Assembly: GCA_963741995.1 (NCBI GenBank)
Contig: CAVUKI010000001.1
Coordinates: 1,116,001 to 1,180,000, forward strand
DNA length: 64,000 nt
Source of the DNA: Bog-473 sp963741995
GTDB lineage: Bacteria > Actinomycetota > Acidimicrobiia > Acidimicrobiales > RAAP-2
Direction of reading: 5' to 3'
Shown: positions 8,901-15,470 of the stretch, piece after piece
Layout of the letters: the number at the start of each line of letters is the position of its first letter
Position numbering within the stretch: the first letter of the stretch is position 1
Notes under the pieces: model-generated
Told to the model about the DNA's origin: nothing
Database searches by the model: none
Seen by the model: only the letters and a program-made list of their open reading frames with translations
Program-made: the position numbers and the translations under genes

Positions 8901-8954
8901 GCGCCGGTGGGATCGGCGTTCCGCGCCCTGCACTCCGGCCTCGCGATGTGCCAC
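5925..8954 (-). CDS. Large secreted protein with seven bacterial Ig-like repeats
   Basis: About 1009 residues from the GTG at 8954, which has a GGGGG ribosome site; an upstream in-frame start at 9095 is less likely. A basic N-terminus and a hydrophobic VGVAATGLVVVAG stretch give a signal peptide. A ~200-residue N-terminal region rich in Gly/Thr/Ser includes a short GGTA tandem run. Seven Ig-like domains of ~90-100 residues follow. Each has a GQxVxLTATV strand, a G(S/T)VxF hairpin, and an SxTAxYxGDxxF strand. The seventh reaches the C-terminus. No LPxTG or membrane anchor is present, so it is probably released or loosely wall-bound. Ig-like repeats usually serve adhesion or surface display; the ligand is unknown. 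Confidence 0.85.
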   Translation of the reverse strand: MAHREAGVQGAERRSHRRLVRRVGVAATGLVVVAGTTTVFDASSFVLGSAPPTETLSCNDTWTGSSPSGDWDSAANWSAGVPNGVGVDACITGNVNVTLSDSSFSIGELTVSVGSSLTIVTGAAAPAGGTAGGTAGGTAGARATTPSLTISSGLQNDGSLTVGATPTSGHPGLTLDGPVINSGTLTADGTVGVGGGTSTAVRNDGTIGVAPGGLISVDGSSTITNEPDGLLAFGIDGPPSSVADYGRITNGTLALGGSADPVFESDFTPSPGSEYVVDTGAATGAFASVLHGATAGYSHSGEVGLTGGAPATATVTRVKTSAAAGSLFGQPVQLTAVVTQASGAGPTGSVSFSAGGPFLGSSPVTTNAEGVTSATVDVSSLPVGSGSITATYGGDVLFGPSTSPGLTQIVKPDPTNLTIAPSVASLEAGQPVTYTATVAPSSPGSGTPTGTISFTDDGSPLSGCQSLRVPDASPLQASCTETFGSGATHSIVATYGGDADDAGSTASLVQTLGQIPTQTIVTSSSPSTIYGESVTLTATVTPAASAAVTPSGTVTFLDGSTPLATVGVSTTAGVATATLDTASFVQGPHSLTATYSGDPTFATSTSSAPVFVSVAEAATTVTVASASGQSVVGQAVVFTAFISSSASGETGTVQFDDNGSLIGMGAVSGGEATLETSALALGAHPITAIYEGDDNFVGGSSTDTIAQTVDPAATSTEVASPLDPGLVGQTIASTATVAVTAPGSGTPTGTVSFSDDGSPIPACQGLALPPSPPLIATCSQSYDTTATQDITASYSGDADFTSSAGAVAQNVSPVSTTTALVSSPSASTSGQSVTLTATVAPTTGTADPDGSVTFSLDGTPLGTSVVSTTSGVTSASMLLTTLPLGSDSVTASYGGGAGFLASSSTGAPPVTVTEASTTVGVLASADPSIAGQPVMLTATIFPTTGSGETGSVTFFEDGNAIGTSSVANGQATLAVFTVAAAGDSIRADYSGDTNFIGSSTTIPLNPSSP

Positions 8955-9096
8955 GTTGCACCCCCTGGGCCCCGGCGTGGACCCACGCCCGTCCGCCCAC
9001 CCGGAGCCGAGCGCCTGCTTCCCATTCTCTCTGTTGCACACCAGTGGTGGTAGGCCCAAAGCAGCGCCAGCCCGCAGATTTCGTGCGTGGCGCACG

Positions 9097-9125
9097 GAAA
9101 ACCTGCGCCGGCGCCGCTTGCGCCA
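9097..9125 (-). terminator. Possible intrinsic terminator downstream of glpK
   Basis: On the minus strand, GC-rich complementary arms (CTGGCGC and GCGCAG, one bulge) are followed by GTTTT, about 30 bp after the glpK stop. The stem is imperfect and other pairings exist. Confidence 0.35.
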
Positions 9126-9150
9126 GTGGGGCGACGCCGGCGGCCCGTGG

Positions 9151-10698
9151 TCATGCCGGATCGAGCTCGGCCCAACCCTTGGATTTCTCGACGGCCCGGC
9201 GCCACCCGGCGTGCAGAGCGTCGGCCAACTCGGCCGGCAGTTCCGGCTCGAAGACGGTCTCGGCTCGCCAGAGTCCGGCCAGCTCCGTCAGCGACGACCA
9301 CATCCCCTCGGCCAGGCCGGCCACGGTCGCCGCGCCGAGCGCGGTCGACTCGAGCGAGGCCGGCCGTGCCACGGGCATGCGGCTCTGCTCGGCCTGCAGC
9401 GCGAGGAGGAGGTCCATGGCGGCGGCGCCCCCGTCCGCCCGCAGCGCGGACAGTGGGTGGGCCGACCCGGCGGCCATGGCATCGGTCATGTCCCGCACCT
9501 GGAACGCCATGCCTTCGACACACGCCCGCGCCAGGTGGGCGCGTCCGACGCCGCGCGTGAGACCCGTGACGATGCCGCGCGCCCGGGGATCCCACCACGG
9601 GCTGCCGAGACCGGTGAGCGCGGGGACGAACGTCACGCCGCCGCTGTCGGGCACCGATTCGGCCAGGGGACCGACCTCGGCGGCCGCGGAGATGATGCCG
9701 AGCCCGTCGCGCAGCCACTGGATGGCGGCGCCCGAGACGAAGGCCGACCCCTCGAGCGCGTAGGCGACGGGGCCGTGCGCGTCGTCGGTGTGGTCGCCCA
9801 GGTCCCAGGCGCAGCTGACGGTCAGGCCGTCGGGCGCCGGCGGGCGGTCGGGTCCCGCGTTGGCCAACGCGAAGCTGCCGGTGCCGTAGGTGACCTTCAC
9901 CATGCCGGGCTCGAAACAGGCCTGCCCGAAGAGGGCGGCCTGCTGGTCGCCGAGCACGCCCGACACCGGGACGCCGTCGAGGACGGCGGAGGCGGCACCG
10001 AGGTCGCTCAGCGCCGCGGTGCCGAAGCGGCCGGCCGACGGTCGCACCTCGGGCAGGGTGTGCGGCGGCACGCCGAAGAGGGCACAGAGCTCGGGGGACC
10101 AGGAGAGGGTGGCCGTGTTCAGGAGGAGGGTGCGGCTGGCGTTGGAGGGGTCGGTGGCGTAGGCGCCGCCGCGTGGACCGCCGGTCAGGTTCCACAGCAC
10201 CCAGCTGTCGACCGTGCAGAAGGAGAGGTCCGGATCGTCGGGAGCGAGCGCGAGGTCGCCGTTGCGGAGGAGCCACGCTGCCTTGGTGGCGCTGAAGTAG
10301 GGATCGAGCACCAGGCCGGTCGTGGCGCGCACGAAAGGGAGATGCCCCGCCTCGGTGAGCTCGGCGCAGATGGGCGCGGTGCGCCGGTCCTGCCAGACGA
10401 TGGCGCGATGGAGCGGCCGTCCGGTCGAGCGGTCGAAGGCGACGAGCGTCTCGCGCTGATTGGTGATCCCGATGGCGGCAACGGTGTCGCCCCGCTCGGC
10501 CAGCCGGGCGCCGAGCTCGGCCAGGGTGGACCGGACGCTGTCCCAGATCTCGGCGGGGTCGTGCTCGACCCAGCCCGGCCGAGGAAAGTGCTGAGTCAGC
10601 TCCCGGTAGGCGACGTCGGCCACCCGGGCCCGCCCGTCGACCGCGAGGGCGCGCACCCCCGTCGTGCCCGCATCGACGGCGACGGCGACCCTGGCCAT
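9151..10698 (-). CDS. glpK: Glycerol kinase
   Basis: A 515-residue FGGY-family kinase that phosphorylates glycerol with ATP to sn-glycerol-3-phosphate. The N-terminal phosphate-binding loop is VDAGTTGVRALAVD. The Q-rich loop GITNQRETLVAFDRSTG and the IVWQDRRT motif are typical of GlpK. The central YGTGSFALANAG and the C-terminal segment with GSPWWDPRARG and ACVEGMAFQVRDM complete the fold. It stands alone: no facilitator or glycerol-3-phosphate dehydrogenase lies next to it. An 11-bp tandem direct repeat lies 20-41 bp upstream of the ATG. Other FGGY substrates (xylulose, erythritol) are less likely given GlpK-like loops. Confidence 0.88.
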   Translation of the reverse strand: MARVAVAVDAGTTGVRALAVDGRARVADVAYRELTQHFPRPGWVEHDPAEIWDSVRSTLAELGARLAERGDTVAAIGITNQRETLVAFDRSTGRPLHRAIVWQDRRTAPICAELTEAGHLPFVRATTGLVLDPYFSATKAAWLLRNGDLALAPDDPDLSFCTVDSWVLWNLTGGPRGGAYATDPSNASRTLLLNTATLSWSPELCALFGVPPHTLPEVRPSAGRFGTAALSDLGAASAVLDGVPVSGVLGDQQAALFGQACFEPGMVKVTYGTGSFALANAGPDRPPAPDGLTVSCAWDLGDHTDDAHGPVAYALEGSAFVSGAAIQWLRDGLGIISAAAEVGPLAESVPDSGGVTFVPALTGLGSPWWDPRARGIVTGLTRGVGRAHLARACVEGMAFQVRDMTDAMAAGSAHPLSALRADGGAAAMDLLLALQAEQSRMPVARPASLESTALGAATVAGLAEGMWSSLTELAGLWRAETVFEPELPAELADALHAGWRRAVEKSKGWAELDPA

Positions 10699-10717
10699 GA
10701 GGTGCTGACGCTAACGC

Positions 10718-10739
10718 TTCGCGGGTATTTCGCGGGTAT
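10718..10739. repeat. Two perfect tandem copies of an 11-bp repeat upstream of glpK
   Basis: TTCGCGGGTAT occurs twice head to tail, 20-41 bp upstream of the glpK start. It may be a regulator-binding direct repeat. Confidence 0.5.
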
Positions 10740-10827
10740 CCGGCGCCCTTTTGGGCCTCCCGTGAGGGGTCCGCGCGCAAACATTCGCGAACGGCCTGTG
10801 ACCTGCATGAACGGCGGGGGCATTTGG

Positions 10828-10857
10828 TTGACAAGGGCGTAACTACAGTGCTGTAAT
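10828..10857 (+). promoter_or_regulatory. Sigma70-type promoter of nrdJ
   Basis: TTGACA at 10828-10833 (perfect -35), an 18-bp spacer, and TGTAAT at 10852-10857 (5 of 6 for -10). The predicted transcription start is about 10864, giving a ~210-nt leader before the nrdJ ATG. Two NrdR-like boxes overlap or follow the start site. The leader between 10907 and 11058 holds no recognisable riboswitch or gene. Confidence 0.75.
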
Positions 10858-10858
10858 G

Positions 10859-10874
10859 ACACAGCATCTCGTGT
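10859..10874. promoter_or_regulatory. NrdR box 1
   Basis: ACACAGCATCTCGTGT has the ACAC...GTGT ends of the 16-bp NrdR consensus (acaCwAtATaTwGtgt). It lies just after the -10 box, covering the predicted transcription start. Its centre is 32 bp from that of box 2, the spacing known for tandem NrdR boxes. NrdR is the ATP/dATP-sensing repressor of ribonucleotide reductase genes. Confidence 0.72.
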
Positions 10875-10890
10875 CTCGGGGAGGGGCCAA

Positions 10891-10906
10891 CCACAACATG
10901 TTGTGG
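10891..10906. promoter_or_regulatory. NrdR box 2
   Basis: CCACAACATGTTGTGG is a perfect 16-bp palindrome matching the NrdR consensus core. Paired with box 1 at three helical turns, it should let NrdR oligomers repress nrdJ. nrdR itself is not in the window. Confidence 0.75.
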
Positions 10907-11075
10907 TGAGGCGGTTTTCGACCCCTTCTGGGCGCTGGATCGGGAAGCACGCCGTGAGACAACGCTCCGCTGAACTGGGGGTGGGGTGACGGCGACCAAA
11001 CCGGCAGGCAGTACCACCAGCAGGCAAGCAGCGACACCCCCGGAACGAACGACACCACAGGAGGACCCCAGCACC

Positions 11076-14000
11076 ATGGCCATCGCCCCCCAGCGATCCG
11101 AGATCGGCATCCGCCGGCACTTCACCACCGAAGGCGTGCACCCCTACGACGAGGTGACCTGGGAGCGGCGCGACGCCCGTATCACCAACTACCGGGACGG
11201 CACCGTGGCCTTCGAGCAGCTCGGAGTCGAGGTGCCCGAGTCCTGGAGCGTGAACGCCACCAACATCTTGGCGCAGAAGTACTTCCGGGGAACCCTCGGC
11301 ACCGACGAGCGCGAGTGGTCGCTGCGTCAGGTGGCCGACCGGGTGGCCGACACGCTGACGGCGTGGGGGATCAAGGACGGCTACTTCGTCGACGACGAGG
11401 AGGCCCTGGTCTTCAACCACGAGCTCAAGTACCTCGTCATCCACCAGAAGGCCGCGTTCAACTCGCCGGTGTGGTTCAACATCGGCGTGCAGGGCGTGCC
11501 GCAGCAGGGGTCAGCATGCTTCATCCTCTCGGTCGAGGACAAGATGGACTCGATCCTCAACTGGTACACCGAGGAGGGCATCATCTTCAAGGGTGGTTCG
11601 GGCGCCGGGGTCAACCTGTCGCGCATCCGCTCGTCGCACGAGTTGTTGAAGGGCGGCGGCACGGCGTCGGGCCCGGTCAGCTTCATGCGGGGCGCCGACG
11701 CCTCGGCCGGCACCATCAAGTCGGGTGGCAAGACGCGCCGCGCCGCCAAGATGGTCATCCTGGACGCGGACCACCCCGACGTGGAGGACTTCATCTGGTG
11801 CAAGGCGATCGAGGAGCGCAAGGCCCGCGTCCTGCGCGACGCCGGCTTCGACATGGACCTCGACGGCGCCGACAGCCACTCGACCCAGTACCAGAACGCC
11901 AACAACTCGGTGCGGGTGACCGACGAGTTCATGGAGGCCGTCATCGACGGTCGCGACTGGAACCTGACGGCTCGCACCGACGGCTCGGTCATCCGGACCG
12001 TGCCCGCCCGCGACCTCTTCCGCCAGATCGCCCACTCGGCCTGGGAGTGCGCCGACCCCGGCCTGCAGTACGACACCACCATCAACCGCTGGCACACGGC
12101 ACCGGTGACGGGGCGGATCAACGGAAGTAACCCTTGCTTCCCGGCCTCGGCCAAGGTCCACACGGACAAGGGGCTGATCCCGTTCCGGGAGCTCCTCGAG
12201 CGTGCGAACTCCGGTGAGTCCTTCGGGATCTACACCCATGACGCCACCAACCCCGACGAGCCGTCGCAGGAGATGGTGATCACCTCGCCCGAGGCCTTCA
12301 TGATCACGGGGTACAACGACATCGTGAAGCTGCGCCTCGACAACGGGGTGGAGCTGCGGTGCACGCCCTCCCACAAGATCTTCACGGCCAACCGGGGCTA
12401 CGTGGAGGCACGCAAACTGGTCTTCGACGACGAGGTGAAGCTCTTGGACCTCGAGGCTCCGGCCGTTGAGGCCGACCTGGGCCTGCCGGTGTCGTCAGAC
12501 CCGGAGGACTACTGGACCAATGGTGACCACGCGCTGCCCCTGCGTTTCCCCGATATGTGGTCGGAGGAGTTCGCGCACTATCTCGGCTGGCTGGTCGGGG
12601 ACGGCTCCACCTCGGGGACCACGGTCGCCTCCATCTACGGCAGCCAGGAAGACCGGGACGAGATACTGCCCCGGCATGCTGAGTTGCTCGACTGGGTGAA
12701 CTGCGAGCGCCCGATCAAGCTGTCCGAGCAGGCCAACGGGACCGCCCAGCTGCGGCTGGCCCGGCGCGCCTTCAAGCAGTTCATCGAGGCGCTCGGAGTC
12801 AAGTCGGTCAAGGGGCCCGAGAAGACGGTGCCGTGGTCGATCGAGCAGGCGCCGGCCGAGATGGTGGCGGCCTTCCTGCGGGGGCTCTATGACGCCGACG
12901 GGTGCGTAGTCGACTCCAGTCAGCGCTATGTCGGACTGGGCTCTAGCTCGCCGGATCTGCTGAAGGGCGTGCAGACGCTGCTCAGCACTTTCGGCATCAT
13001 GAGCCACCTTTACCAGACGAAGCGCGCCGAGAAGGAGGGCTCGTTCACCTACACCAACAAAGCCGGGGAAACCAAGCGGTACGGGAACGCGGCGGCCTAC
13101 GACCTGCGGATCACGTCGGCGTCGATCGTCCGCTTCGCCCAGCACATCGGGTTCACGTTGAGCCGCAAGGCAGCGCTCTTGCGAAGCCTCGTGGTCGAAG
13201 CACCGAGGGCTCCGTACTCGGCGCGCACCACGGCTCATCTGCTCGAGCGCACCAACGACGGCGTCGAGCTGACGTACAACCTGTCCGAGCCGCGCAACCA
13301 CTCGTACGTGGTTGATGGGGTAGTTGTACGCAATTGCTCAGAATATGTTCATCTCGACAACTCAGCCTGCAATCTGGCTTCCATGAATTTGCTCACCTTT
13401 CTCGACGAGAACGACGAGTTCGACGTGGACGGATTCAAGGCGGGCGTGGCGGTCATGTTCACCGGGCAGGAGATCATCGTCGGCAACGCCGACTATCCGA
13501 CCGAGAAGATCGGCGAGACGACGCGTGCCTTCCGCGAGTTGGGTATCGGTTACGCCAACCTGGGCGCGCTGCTCATGGCGCAGGGCCTGCCCTACGACTC
13601 CGACGCCGGGCGGGCCTGGGCGGCCGCCATCACGGCGCTGCTCACCGGCCACGCCTACGCCACGTCGGCCAAGACGGCGGCCCGCATGGGCCCGTTCGCC
13701 GGGTACCACGAGAACGCTGAGCCGATGCTCAACGTGCTGCGCATGCACCAGGCCGAGGCGGCCCGCATCGACGAGGACGTCGTGCCGCCCGAACTGCTCT
13801 CGGCGGCCCAGGAATCTTGGGACCGGGCGGTCGATCTGGCCGAGGCCTACGGCGTGCGCAACTCGCAGGCCAGTGTTTTGGCGCCGACTGGAACCATTGG
13901 CTTGCTCATGGATTGTGATACCACCGGGGTCGAGCCGGACCTCGGCTTGGTCAAGACCAAGAAGCTGGTGGGCGGCGGCACCATGTCGATCGTCAACCAG

Positions 14001-15116
14001 ACGATTCCCCGGGCGCTGGCCAAGTTGGGCTACGGCGTCGAGCAGGCCGAGGACATTGTGCGCTACATCAACGAGAACATGTCGATTCTCGGCGCGCCCC
14101 ACGTGGCTCCCGAGCACCTGCCGGTCTTCGCCTGCTCCATGGGCGACAACACCATCCACTACACCGGCCACATCCGCATGATGGGGGCGGTGCAGCCCTT
14201 CATCAGCGGCGCCATCTCCAAGACGGTCAACATGCCCGAGGACGTGACGGTCGAGGACGTCGAGCAGCTGCACATCGACGCCTGGCGCCTCGGCATCAAG
14301 GCCGTGGCCATCTACCGGGACAACTGCAAGGTGGCCCAGCCGCTGTCGACGACAAAGAAGGAGGCCGCGGCGATCGGTGGCGACACCGCCCCGGCCGGCT
14401 CGGACGCCGAGGCCCGCGACCGTGCCGTCACGGCCCGCATAGCCGAGCTCGAGGCTGCCTTGCTGAGCGAGCAGCAGCGGGTGACCTCGTCCGTGGTCGT
14501 GGGCGCCGTGCGCGAACGCCTGCCCCGCAAGCGCAACTCGGAGACGTTCTCGTTCCGGGTGGCCGACTGCGAGGGCTACGTGACGGTCGGCCAGTACGAG
14601 GACGGTCGTCCGGGCGAGGTGTTCATCAAGGTCTCCAAGCAGGGATCGACTCTGGCCGGAATCATGGACGCCTTCTCCATTTCGATCAGCCTCGGGCTTC
14701 AGCACGGCGTGCCGCTCGCCACCTTCGTGCGCAAGTTCGCCAACATGAAGTTCGAGCCGGCGGGCATCACCGACGACCCGGAGCTGCGCATCGCCACCAG
14801 CCTCATCGACTACATCTTCCGCCGGATGGCGCTCGACTTCCTCTCGGTGGAGGAGCGCTCGGACCTCGGGATCCTCTCCACGCAGGAGCGGACGCAGCCG
14901 ACGCTGCCCGGTGTGGAGGAGATGGCGACGCCGTCGGTCGGCCTCGTCGAGGACGGGTTGAGTAGCGGGCGTGCGGGTGCCGGGCCGGCGGCGCAAGCTC
15001 TGGCCCGGGCCGAGCAGCTCGATGCGCCCCTCTGCTACAGCTGCGGCAACACGATGCAGCGGGCGGGCTCGTGCTATGTGTGCGGAAGCTGCGGGTCGAC
15101 CAGCGGGTGCTCGTAG
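11076..15116 (+). CDS. nrdJ: Adenosylcobalamin-dependent (class II) ribonucleotide reductase with intein
   Basis: The precursor has 1346 residues; removal of a 400-residue intein (residues 354-753) leaves ~946, normal for NrdJ. It reduces ribonucleotides to deoxyribonucleotides using a B12-generated thiyl radical. Visible features are the N-terminal NSPVWFNIG segment and a redox Cys in QQGSACFIL. The finger loop NPC/SE is reconstituted only after splicing, and a second redox Cys lies in DNSACNLAS. APTGTIG forms the phosphate-binding region, followed by a TSCPD-like C-terminal domain and a CYSCG...CYVCGSCG zinc/redox tail. No ATP cone is evident. ATG 11076 is chosen over GTG 10986 because AGGAGG (11059-11064) precedes it and the extra 30 residues are low-complexity. 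Confidence 0.95.
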   Translation: MAIAPQRSEIGIRRHFTTEGVHPYDEVTWERRDARITNYRDGTVAFEQLGVEVPESWSVNATNILAQKYFRGTLGTDEREWSLRQVADRVADTLTAWGIKDGYFVDDEEALVFNHELKYLVIHQKAAFNSPVWFNIGVQGVPQQGSACFILSVEDKMDSILNWYTEEGIIFKGGSGAGVNLSRIRSSHELLKGGGTASGPVSFMRGADASAGTIKSGGKTRRAAKMVILDADHPDVEDFIWCKAIEERKARVLRDAGFDMDLDGADSHSTQYQNANNSVRVTDEFMEAVIDGRDWNLTARTDGSVIRTVPARDLFRQIAHSAWECADPGLQYDTTINRWHTAPVTGRINGSNPCFPASAKVHTDKGLIPFRELLERANSGESFGIYTHDATNPDEPSQEMVITSPEAFMITGYNDIVKLRLDNGVELRCTPSHKIFTANRGYVEARKLVFDDEVKLLDLEAPAVEADLGLPVSSDPEDYWTNGDHALPLRFPDMWSEEFAHYLGWLVGDGSTSGTTVASIYGSQEDRDEILPRHAELLDWVNCERPIKLSEQANGTAQLRLARRAFKQFIEALGVKSVKGPEKTVPWSIEQAPAEMVAAFLRGLYDADGCVVDSSQRYVGLGSSSPDLLKGVQTLLSTFGIMSHLYQTKRAEKEGSFTYTNKAGETKRYGNAAAYDLRITSASIVRFAQHIGFTLSRKAALLRSLVVEAPRAPYSARTTAHLLERTNDGVELTYNLSEPRNHSYVVDGVVVRNCSEYVHLDNSACNLASMNLLTFLDENDEFDVDGFKAGVAVMFTGQEIIVGNADYPTEKIGETTRAFRELGIGYANLGALLMAQGLPYDSDAGRAWAAAITALLTGHAYATSAKTAARMGPFAGYHENAEPMLNVLRMHQAEAARIDEDVVPPELLSAAQESWDRAVDLAEAYGVRNSQASVLAPTGTIGLLMDCDTTGVEPDLGLVKTKKLVGGGTMSIVNQTIPRALAKLGYGVEQAEDIVRYINENMSILGAPHVAPEHLPVFACSMGDNTIHYTGHIRMMGAVQPFISGAISKTVNMPEDVTVEDVEQLHIDAWRLGIKAVAIYRDNCKVAQPLSTTKKEAAAIGGDTAPAGSDAEARDRAVTARIAELEAALLSEQQRVTSSVVVGAVRERLPRKRNSETFSFRVADCEGYVTVGQYEDGRPGEVFIKVSKQGSTLAGIMDAFSISISLGLQHGVPLATFVRKFANMKFEPAGITDDPELRIATSLIDYIFRRMALDFLSVEERSDLGILSTQERTQPTLPGVEEMATPSVGLVEDGLSSGRAGAGPAAQALARAEQLDAPLCYSCGNTMQRAGSCYVCGSCGSTSGCS
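12135..13334 (+). mobile_element. Intein with LAGLIDADG homing endonuclease inserted in nrdJ
   Basis: Exactly 1200 nt (400 residues), in frame. It starts at Cys1 (CFPASAKVHTDKG, block A) and ends ...VVVRN before extein Cys. Block B is CTPSHKI with the T-x-x-H. Block C is HYLGWLVGDG and block E is FLRGLYDADG, the two LAGLIDADG helices, both keeping their catalytic Asp. Block F is NHSYVVDG. The usual penultimate His of block G is Arg (RN instead of HN), while the terminal Asn and +1 Cys are kept. Splicing joins NGSNP to CSEYVHL, restoring the NxCxE finger loop. The endonuclease appears intact, so the element may still be able to home. Splicing is inferred from the motifs. Confidence 0.93.
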
Positions 15117-15173
15117 CGAGTCGGCAACCGATCTCTCTGGTCGCGCAAAAGGAGTTCCGGCATAATCCATGAG

Positions 15174-15464
15174 ATGGAGGGACCGGCCGAGCTGCGGGAC
15201 AACGGACACTGGAGGATGGCCGTCTGGGGTCTCCGCGTGGGATACCTCGGGTTGGCCCTCGCCGTCGCAGGCCTTCTGGTGATGTGGTCGGGTTCCAGTC
15301 CATGGGTCCTGGCTGCCGGGGTGATTCTCTGGCTGGCCGCTGCGGCTGTGACATTGGCCGGGTTCATCTGGGCGCGGCACGACCTCGGCGACCGGCGACC
15401 CGGCTTCTGGTCGATGCGGTTCATGCTGATCCACGACACCGTCCACGCCCGACCCTCGGCTTAG
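15174..15464 (+). CDS. Small two-helix membrane protein
   Basis: A 96-residue protein starting at ATG, with a hydrophilic N-terminus. Two transmembrane helices follow at about residues 18-38 and 44-64, then a short basic C-terminal tail ending in HDTVHARPSA. It lies 57 bp after nrdJ and 6 bp before the CoA-transferase gene, so it may be co-transcribed with the latter. I do not recognise the family; orthologues appear likely only from clean coding structure. Confidence 0.7.
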   Translation: MEGPAELRDNGHWRMAVWGLRVGYLGLALAVAGLLVMWSGSSPWVLAAGVILWLAAAAVTLAGFIWARHDLGDRRPGFWSMRFMLIHDTVHARPSA

Positions 15465-15470
15465 CGTTTC

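Noticed and set aside
8506..10842. A 778-codon plus-strand frame over glpK and the Ig-like protein
   Set aside because: It shows a repetitive low-complexity composition mirroring the opposite-strand genes.
10907..11075. A cobalamin riboswitch in the leader of the B12-dependent nrdJ
   Set aside because: I looked for the conserved B12-box and core elements and saw no convincing match. The region is also short once the NrdR boxes are removed.
13362..15446. A long antisense frame opposite nrdJ (about 694 codons)
   Set aside because: It is rich in His/Gly/Arg with no recognisable domain and mirrors nrdJ codon structure. It is a typical high-GC shadow.
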